Source: Welwitschia mirabilis (Eukaryota > Gnetophyta > Gnetopsida > Welwitschiales). From it: a DNA stretch of 58,242 nt. Below the pieces are notes generated by a model that was given only the letters and a program-made list of their open reading frames with translations, was not told where the DNA came from and did not search any database. The translations under genes were made by a program, and so were the position numbers. Below, one piece after another: positions 48,440 through 56,090 of the stretch (positions are counted from its first letter, which is position 1; the number at the start of each line of letters is the position of its first letter). The stretch is from assembly GCA_051453625.1 (NCBI GenBank), contig JBOZIK010000001.1:81570959-81629200 (forward strand). The letters run 5' to 3'.

Positions 48440-48500
<61 letters not shown>

Positions 48501-49400
48501 ACACACACATACACACTTATTTAAATAAAGGAATTTCACATGACTAAGTACTCATAAGGATAAAAGTAAGGTGAGGAGATAAATAACAAAGAATAACATG
48601 TTAAAACAACTAATTACTCTCACCATTAAAAGAAAATAAAAGAATCAAGGAATCTTTCTTCAAAATGAAGTTCAAAGACATATGAATGTCTGAATATTGG
48701 ATGAAGTTAATCTTATCATTTAAAATGATCAAGTAAAATATTTACTAATCATGGTAACTTCATAAAGTAAAACATTAATCAATAAGTAATAGGATAACAT
48801 TGACCAAACGAATCAACAAAATAAGAATTTAGATAATGGTAAGGAAAAATTCCAAGACAAATGCTTCTATCATGTTCAAGGTTTAGTTAATAGATATTTC
48901 AATGATTTTAACCTTCTATTCATTAACTTCTGAATTTTCCAAGTGTTTAGGTTAAAAGTTTTAATTGAGCCATTTAAATATGCACTTTTTCTAAAAGATA
49001 AGAACTTAATTATTGAGAAGTTCAACTAGTTGTATAAAAAAGTTCACTCAGGTATTGTAATTTTTAGAAAAATAAGGGCAAAGCCAAATAGAAACTAATT
49101 GATAAAAAATAAAAGGTATGCAATCATTTTGAAGTAAAATCAATTAGAGATAAATAAAGTAAAAGAATAAAAATTTGATAGCACAAATTTTGAAATCAAA
49201 ATAAGAGATAAAGAAGTAATAAATTTTATTGACAAGTAATCTCTTATGAAAACAGTATAAAGCATAAATATAATTATATAATTCATTCAAGGTACTACTC
49301 AAAGAATGGAGTCAAGAAGTTTTTAAGGGCTTTTAATAATATTGAATAAGATTGAGAATCTCCTTAAGACTTAACTCTAATCATGAGTTATCATTATAAA
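46565..49400 (-). other. 3' noncoding region of element C
   Basis: Homologous to 37507-40500 in B and 1-527 in A. One quasi-palindrome lies at 47223-47269. A 100-N gap (48340-48439) and a CA repeat (48440-48516) replace the TC-rich tract found at this place in B. Open frames across the CA repeat are artefacts. Confidence 0.7.
48440..48516. repeat. CA dinucleotide microsatellite
   Basis: About 77 bp of CA repeat with three CATACA interruptions, directly after a 100-N gap. The real tract may be longer and may have caused the gap. Confidence 0.95.
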
Positions 49401-49449
49401 GATAATGCTTTTACCAATTCAAAATTCCAAGGTATTCTAAGTCAAAATT

Positions 49450-50744
49450 TTAAAAAGAATAATCATTAAAAGCACAAGTAAAGTGGACCTGGTAGAAAAA
49501 AAGAATGTTACTTTGAGGATCACATAATTTTTTAAAAGGAAGAGATTGAGAAATAAAAGAAATATACTCTTCAAAATGAGGGGTGTTATGAGAGTCAAGA
49601 AAAGGAACATGGCCTTGAGAATTATATGAAGGAGTAATTGGAAGAGATGGAAAAAGGTTATCATTATCAAGGTCATAATGTAATGTGAAGGTGGAAGTAG
49701 AAGTAAAAGGAGTAGTGGAGGGAGGGATATGATTTAAATTTATACATGAAGGCATAAGTGGAAAGGATGTAGAAGTATTAGTAGAAAGAACAAGTCTATC
49801 CTCTATAAAATTTGAATGAATTTCTAGGGGTCCTTCATTGTATTCAGTTTCTTTACTATTGTCTTTATCATTATTTTGTTGGGTTATTTCTTTACTTTTC
49901 TTATTATTATTGGTAATTACATCTGCCTTCTTATGTTGAATAGTTCCTTCATTCTATAATTTATCAACAAAAAGATTATTAATAGAAAAAGCATCGTCTT
50001 CATTATTAATTAAAAAATTCTTAGATTCTTCATGAATGGATTTCTAATCCTGATCAACATGTATTAAATGTTCATCCTCATCCTAATTGTTGAAATATTG
50101 GATTAAGTTATTATCAACTCCCCTTTTCTCATCTCCTAAAGAGTAGGATGTTGAAGTTTGATCCACAATTTCATCTTCAAGTTAAAAGTAAGAATCATTA
50201 TCATCTGTTTCTAAGTTTTCTTAAATTTTCTCAAGGTAGGATGAAGTAGGATAGTTGAGAGGATGTTGAGTTATAAAAGATGCTTTAATATGTAACAGGA
50301 ATTGTTGCAAGGTTTCAACTAATTTTTTTAAATGCTTATTGGTATTTTCTTGGTTCTTCTTCATTGCATCAATCATTTCTCTTAATGGATCTTTTCTTCC
50401 TCATAGAAGTTGATGGAAGATGGTTCTTCTGTGTGGTAATGCATGGAAGATGATTGGTATTGATAAAAATGATTGTAATAGATTTTTCTAAATGAGGTGA
50501 AATTCCTAAAATATAGAGAATATTCATCATCATGTCTATATGAGGTTTGAAAAGAAGAGGGAAACAAATAAGAAGGTTGAAAAGAATAAGGGACCCAATT
50601 TCTATTTTCAACATTATTTTGTAATAGTCTACCTCTTTTAACAAAAATTTCTTAAAGTTCTTTTTTACCATTGTCCTCAACATTTTTCAAGTTTTTTCTC
50701 CTTTTGAAAAGAAGTTCTGCAATGATCCTTCTATTACTATTCAT
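49450..50744 (-). pseudogene. Unrecognised ORF of element C
   Basis: The probable start is the Met at 50744-50742 (MNSNRRIIAELLFKRRKNLK). The first part stays in one frame to about 50370, with one stop near 50652 after GKKEL. It includes VENRNWVPYSFQPSYLFPSS, an aromatic, Ser-rich stretch (YYNHFYQYQSSSMHYH) and, after further stops, a coil-like end. A second frame carries an Asn/Asp/Ser-rich part (about 50230-49756: INNEDDAFSINNLFVDKL, ITNNNKKSKEITQQNNDKDN, EIHSNFIEDRLVL) and a 101-codon end (49755-49450: PSTTPFTSTSTFTLHYDLDN, PSYNSQGHVPFLDSHNTPHF). In all it is about 430 codons. It occupies the place of gag-pol, and B keeps a fragment. I do not recognise the family; a diverged Gag or a captured gene is possible. 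Confidence 0.5.
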
Positions 50745-51566
50745 TGAAGCAAGTGAGAAGAATAGAATAAGAGAAGTTTAATTTAAGATGGTAAGGAAGA
50801 TAAGTACATAATGAAGATCAGGTTTTCCACTCTTGGATGTTTCATTATTTTTTTTAAATTGATGGTTCTTAATAATTAAAATATGTGTAATGATTATCTA
50901 TTTTAATCATTGAAAAAGTTACTAGCATAATGATTACAGAGAGAAAGAAAAATCTGGTTCTTTAATAAGAGAGAAAAAATTTCTTGGAACTTGCATATGT
51001 GATGTGTGTACCTCAATTTTTCTTGAAGTTGAATGATCCTACACTAATACTTTTCTTCAATTAAGTTTTTCTTTTGTTAATATTTTATCTTTCTGCTAGA
51101 ATTCACTAGGTTCCTACATGCACAGATCATAAATAGAAAACAAAAATAAAAAAAAGTATCATTGTTCATCTTGTCATAGGGATGATAGGGTAGATGATAA
51201 TCACAATGAAAAAAAAAAACTCAAAAAATGCAGAAAGAAAGATTACCAAAACTTAAAAAAGTAAGACTATCATCTAGACTGTCATGTGAACAACAGATAG
51301 GATGATAGTACCTTTATTACTAAACTATGAATAGAAGAAAATTCGTGAAAATAGAAAATAAAATTAAAATTTCATAACTATCATTTCCAATATTATCTAG
51401 ATGACACAGAGGAAAACAGTGTCTTTAAAAACTATAGAAATCAAAAATTGCAAAAATAAATCTAACTCAAGCTAAGATAAAAATACAATACTAATTCAAA
51501 TAAATAAACTAAATAGAAGATTTAAGGTAATTATCTAGTTAATGATAATTCTCCAACTCCTTGCAA
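50745..51566 (-). other. Leader of element C
   Basis: Noncoding, A-rich. Quasi-palindromes lie near 51163-51205, 51266-51306 and 51379-51420, spaced about 105-115 bp. Confidence 0.6.
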
Positions 51567-51590
51567 CCTTCCCTACTAATGGCAAAAAAA
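51567..51590 (-). promoter_or_regulatory. Primer-binding site of element C
   Basis: Minus strand TTTTGCCATTAGTAGGGAAGG next to the LTR. GCC and the final GGGAAGG of the family's TTGGCGCCGTTGCCGGGGAAGG site are kept. Confidence 0.7.
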
Positions 51591-52320
51591 TGTTATGGTG
51601 TGAATTTATGTAATCATGTAGTTATTTAGGTAAAACTGTAAATCGAATAACTTACAAAAAAACACATGCTAGTATAAACAGGAGTTCATTCAAATGTTGT
51701 AATCCCAATGAAGGCACTAGGCTCAGAGTTAGGGAATTGATTTCCAAAGTTATTTTTAGTCTTTTATCTTTTAATAAATAATAGTAAAAAATAAAGTAAA
51801 TGTAATGCAAAATTACTGAAGATGAAATGTAGTGAATGGAAATGGAAATGAAATGGATTCTACTTAGATCCTAGCTCTTCTGTCATAAGGACTAGNNNNN
51901 NNNNNNNNNNNNNNNNNNNNNNNNNNNNNNNNNNNNNNNNNNNNNNNNNNNNNNNNNNNNNNNNNNNNNNNNNNNNNNNNNNNNNNNNNNNNNNNNNNNN
52001 NNNNNNNNNNNNNNNNNNNNNNNNNNNNNNNNNNNNNNNNNNNNNNNNNNNNNNNNNNNNNNNNATAAAACTATTACTTAACTATAACTAACTTAAACCA
52101 TAAGGGACATTCACAGAATTGAAATGAAAATAATAATTGTATTTATTCAAAGAGATTTACATCCACTTGCAATAGAATAACAACATCTTAATAGAAGAGA
52201 CTCAGCCTAACACCAAGGAAATTCCTTTTTGTAGCCACTAGATGGACCTCTTGCCTTTTAATCTTCTACCATAAGCATATCAGGTATAAAATATCGTATG
52301 AAAGTGAGGATAATAAGGGA

Positions 52321-52328
52321 TATTTATA
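52321..52328 (-). promoter_or_regulatory. TATA box in C 5' LTR
   Basis: TATAAATA on the minus strand. This would be the promoter position driving C's ORF at 50744, after a leader of about 0.8 kb. Confidence 0.55.
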
Positions 52329-52618
52329 GTTTTTCATTGAAAGTTCTAGAAACATAACTCTAGAAGTTAGAGAGAAAGCCCTAGTAGCCTAAGTGGGATG
52401 CATAACTTCATTACAAGATAATTTAGCCCTACTTATATAAAATAGTTGTCATTCTAACTATAAGGGGGATGATACTAGGGATGATTCCCCTTAACAATAA
52501 ATAATTAATATTCTTTTAGCTTCATAATTGGCCATGCAGTTGGCTCTAAATGTATTGTCATCCCTTATGTTATGGGGATGACAATAGGTATGATACCTCC
52601 TTTTGTTGACTTCAAGCT

Positions 52619-53052
52619 CTAGTCTAAATTATTATTGCAATAGATAAATATAGTGCTATGATCTTAACTATCATGGAGATAACAGTGGAGATGACATCCT
52701 TCTAAAGCTTCTTAGATAAAACAAATCAGCCTTCTTCATCATTTGTCTTTCTTCAGCATGCTAAGTATCAGTACATGCCTGAAATNNNNNNNNNNNNNNN
52801 NNNNNNNNNNNNNNNNNNNNNNNNNNNNNNNNNNNNNNNNNNNNNNNNNNNNNNNNNNNNNNNNNNNNNNNNNNNNNNNNNNNNNCTAGTCTAAATTATT
52901 ATTGCAATAGATAAATATAGTGCTATGATCTTAACTGTCATGGATATAACAGTGGAGATGACATCCTTCTAAAGCTCCTCAGATAAAGCAAGTCAGCCTT
53001 CTTCATCATTTGTCTTTCTTCAACATGCTAAGTATTAGTACATGCCTGAAAT
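52619..53052. repeat. 167-bp direct copies abutting a 100-N gap
   Basis: 52619-52785 and 52886-53052 are both 167 bp, with 8 differences (7 transitions), and touch the gap 52786-52885. Likely two versions of one contig end. Confidence 0.9.
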
Positions 53053-53247
53053 TCCTCCAATTATGCCAAGAATTACATGTTTTCATGATAATCCTATTGA
53101 CTCTTTATAATTAGAAAATTACATCCAAACCTCTATAAATGTCTTGCNNNNNNNNNNNNNNNNNNNNNNNNNNNNNNNNNNNNNNNNNNNNNNNNNNNNN
53201 NNNNNNNNNNNNNNNNNNNNNNNNNNNNNNNNNNNNNNNNNNNNNNN

Positions 53248-54150
53248 GGAATGAAAAGAGTATTTGTATTAATTCAAAAGGACTTTACATCCACTTACAA
53301 TAGAATAACAGCACCTCAATGGAAGAGACTCAGCTTAACACCAAGGAAGCCCCTTTTTGTAGCCACCAGATGAACTTCTTACCTTTAAGCTTCCATCACA
53401 AGCATATCAAGTACAAAAGATGGTTTAGAACTGAAGGGAAGAATGATATTTATAGTTTTACAATAAAACATAACCCTAAACATTGGTGAAGCAAACCGTA
53501 GCAGCCCACATGGATTGCTGGACCCCATTTGCAATAATATTTATTACAAATATATAATAATAATTCTTGTCTCTCTTGTCATGGGGATGACAGCTGGGAT
53601 AACACCATCTTTTCCTATTAGTTTATATGCCCAAGTAATTTCATCAGCCCCATGGGTTCTGCATGCATGTTACTGATGCTGTCATCCTACATGTCATCCG
53701 GATGACTAAGGCGATGACACCCTTCCATCATATACTCCATGTGCTACTATCGGCCCTCTAGCCTTTGTCCATGTGATTAATGTTGTTATCCTGCATGACA
53801 TGAAAATGATAGTGGGGATTATACCACTGAAATTTCATGTGTGTGTGTTATCCATGTGTTGCCCATGTGTTGACCATGTGTTACCCATGTTGGATAGCGG
53901 TTCTATCATCCCCTTTGTCATGGGGAGTAAAGAGGGGATGACATCTCTCCTAAGCTCCTCAAGTGGAGTAATTTGGCCTTCTTCATCCTTAACATACCTG
54001 AAATTCCTCGAATTATGCCAAGAATTACATGTTTCCATGATCACCTTATCATCTCTCCATAATTAGCAGAATTACATCTAAACCTGTATAAATGCCTTGC
54101 AAAAGTACTCCAAATACACTATCAAATTCCTACAAATTGGCATCACAACA
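53248..54150 (-). repeat. Second, less decayed LTR copy at the right end of element C
   Basis: After a 100-N gap (53148-53247) the sequence resumes at a point equivalent to about 52122 in the C LTR and runs to the LTR end GGCATCACAACA. It is visibly richer in GC and has several CG dinucleotides (e.g. 53699-53700, 53712-53713). It has four quasi-palindromes (53563-53606, 53681-53719, 53784-53824, 53903-53945) and a TATA box (53448-53455). Bases about 53480-53880 differ strongly from C's other LTRs. The open frames at 53773-54066 and 53835-54044 are chance. Confidence 0.8.
53852..53893. repeat. 11-bp tandem repeat in the LTR copy
   Basis: CCATGTGTTGC, CCATGTGTTGA, CCATGTGTTAC, then a partial unit. 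It is not present in the other LTR copies. Confidence 0.85.
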
Positions 54151-54155
54151 AATAG
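54151..54155. repeat. Right target-site duplication of element C
   Basis: AATAG, identical to 45044-45048. Confidence 0.85.
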
Positions 54156-54572
54156 ACTCTTAAAAAAATAAATCTAATTGATGCAACTAAAACCCTAATG
54201 ATGCATAGAAGGTACATAACATATTACATAAGTTTGGTGAATTTTCAGGGATTTACTAATTTTAGGTATCATTCTCTAGTTATCTGAATGATGATGAGGA
54301 TGATGCCACATCAAAAGAGTTCCATATTTATCTTCCATCATCAATCCAGTCAACATCTTTGTCAGTATACATGTGGTGTTATCCAGGTGATTGTCTAGAT
54401 GATGGATTGAACAATGACCTTTAGAATGCCTTCAAATGTGCTAGTAATTACACATTTTCATAATTTTCCTCTTGACTTTCAATAATTATTGTTTTCCACT
54501 TAAAGCTATCTAAATATCCCACAAAGCTAATAAAAATACCCCATTAAAAACATATAATTTGGCATTACAATA
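54156..54572 (-). repeat. 5' LTR of element B, second part
   Basis: Continues the LTR interrupted at 45048. It aligns with about 37010-37491 of the 3' LTR and ends GGCATTACAATA (the last CA has become TA). Quasi-palindromes lie at 54265-54308 and 54372-54420. Confidence 0.85.
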
Positions 54573-54577
54573 CTTAT
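54573..54577. repeat. Right target-site duplication of element B
   Basis: CTTAT, identical to 36346-36350. Confidence 0.85.
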
Positions 54578-56090
54578 TTTCTTATAGCATTTAATCCATG
54601 GCTCTCTTGTTTTCTCCTAATATGAAATGGTAATAATCAATTAATTTTTGAGCTTCAACCCGTTTTCATTTATATTCCTAGGCCTCTACTTGAATATTTA
54701 TGTATTTTTCACTCATACCTTTTAGGTCAACATTAATTTTCTTTAAGTATTCCATGTGTAATCATAAAGGCCCTTCATTATAAATGTAAATTTTTTTTCT
54801 TAATGATATATATATTTAGCATCATATTTCTTTGTTGAAGAGAGATTCTATGAATAAAAAAACTAGCATTTTTAGTCTTTCTCTTAGAAAAGTTTCAAAT
54901 TTATTCCTATCTCAAATAGCTATTTCTAATTAGAAGTCTACTCATAATCTCTCTGTAATTTTCTAATTATGTTCCTACATGCTTTTAAAAGGTAAATATT
55001 TTCCTCTTTTTTAATCATTTCTTACTATAATCTTTTAACATTTTTTTCTGATCTAATTTTTATCTTAAAAATTCATTCTCAATTTTTAAATAAGTGACTT
55101 GATTCTACAAGTGTAATACTTCTTTCCTCTCACTAAAACAAGTTTGAATTTCATCCTTGACTAAAATTAAATCACTATAAAGGTTGTTAATCCTATCATA
55201 TTTTAGTGCTTTAGAGATGGATTAGGCTATAATGGATGAGAAATAAGAAGTTCTTTAAGAGTAAATTGAGTTGGGCGTTGGTCCATACTTGCAGATGGCA
55301 ATAATAAAAAAAGACTCTAATGAACAAAAGTGGGTTCACCTAAGTATGATTCAAAATTTTCTTGTATTAAATTCTTTACCTTTTGGTTTTTAAAATACTT
55401 AATTCTTTGACTTCAAAAAGAATATGAATTGTTAATCCACATTAGACTTATTTGGCCTAAATGAAACTTTGTTTTTAATTAGTATTTTGAATATCAAAGA
55501 TGCAAATCTTAGTCCTGCTACACTGGAAGCTCCTATTTGAACTTTCTTCTTTTTTGAAATATGTTTAACTAAACCCAAAAGGATTTCTTCTATAATATTA
55601 ACATTTGTATGATTTGTTTTATCCTTCATAGCTACTATTATGTATAGGCTAGGCAATGTGAAATCCTTCTATTTATAAAGAATTGATACTAAATTACTAG
55701 TTATGATTGTTGAGCTAATAAAGAATTCTAGTTCTAAATTTTTATCTATAGGTATTTTGCCTTGCACTACCACCTTCATAACAGAATCATGCTTAAATTG
55801 GTGTCTTCTTTTCTACTTATATCCTTAATAGATTTACCTCCAGATGGTAAGTGTAATATTTCTCTAATTTCTTCTTAAGCTATTGATTTTATGTTATTCT
55901 TGACAATTATTTCTAACACATTCTTTCTCTTCTTAAACCTTCAATTCTTATAAAATTCATAAATAAATTCTAAAGTAAATATGTCATTCATGATTAATCA
56001 TTCATACTAGTCTAATTCAATGTTACATTGTTTAAAATTTGCTAAATAAGGATCTAAAAGAACAGTTGCAAAATTCAAGGAAGAAATGAT
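54573..56090 (-). pseudogene. ORF E, N-terminal half (split by element B)
   Basis: Read on the minus strand from about 56090: NFATVLLDPYLANFKQCNIE, NDIFTLEFIYEFYKN, KKRKNVLEIIVKNNIKSIA, EEIREILHLPSGGKSIKDI, then an open frame at 55432-55656 with TNVNIIEEILLGLVKHISKK and VAGLRFASLIFKILIKN. A coiled-coil-like part follows (YSDLILVKDEIQTCF, ERKEVLHL, YLKIENEFL, MEYLKKINVDLKGMSEKY). The LEFIYEFYKN and LHLPSGG blocks resemble the ..REFYANL...INRFLGLP pattern of plant putative transposon proteins, an inference from memory of the pattern only. Several stops occur. B cut it after about 500 codons; the rest is at 35185-36350. Confidence 0.5.

Larger units (their letters stand above)
51591..53147 (-). 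repeat. 5' LTR of element C
   Basis: Plus orientation begins TGTTATGGTGTG. It aligns along its length with the 3' LTR (45049-46549) and stops about 55 bp short of the LTR end at a 100-N gap. It contains a 169-N gap (51896-52064), a minus-strand TATA box (52321-52328) and quasi-palindromes at about 52445-52490, 52553-52597 and 52651-52697. Confidence 0.85.
45049..54150 (-). mobile_element. Element C: gypsy-family element carrying only an unrecognised ORF, nested in B's 5' LTR
   Basis: Minus strand: 5' LTR region (51591-54150, with a duplicated part), primer-binding site 51567-51590, leader, one ORF (50744-49450), 3' noncoding DNA, polypurine tract 46550-46564 and 3' LTR 45049-46549. A perfect AATAG duplication flanks it. 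B's LTR can be followed from 45048 straight to 54156 by comparison with 36990-37030. There are no gag, protease, RT or integrase motifs, so it is non-autonomous. Confidence 0.88.
36351..54572 (-). mobile_element. Element B: gypsy element with gag-protease and a fragment of a second ORF
   Basis: Minus strand: 5' LTR (44288-45048 continued at 54156-54572), primer-binding site 44263-44284, leader, gag (43265-41762), protease (41761-41261), a fragment of the C-type ORF (41000-40501), 3' noncoding DNA, polypurine tract (37492-37506) and 3' LTR (36351-37491). It is flanked by a perfect 5-bp duplication, CTTAT (36346-36350, 54573-54577). Without the nested element C it is about 9.1 kb. No RT, RNase H or integrase motif is visible. 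Confidence 0.88.

Noticed and set aside
48165-48547. Several frames across the CA repeat (Cys-Val, His-Thr repeats)
   Set aside because: They are translations of a dinucleotide repeat and an N gap, with no flanking coding signal.
52619-53052. True tandem duplication of 167 bp in C's LTR
   Set aside because: The copies abut a 100-N gap on both sides with equal length, the same pattern as the other gap artefacts.
53773-54066. 97-codon and 69-codon frames on opposite strands
   Set aside because: They lie inside an LTR copy and are open only because it is less AT-rich; no family recognised and no conservation in other LTRs.
8021-54420. CRISPR-like array from regularly spaced GTCATC palindromes
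   Set aside because: Repeats are diverged, spacers are themselves homologous between LTRs, and the context is plant retrotransposon DNA.
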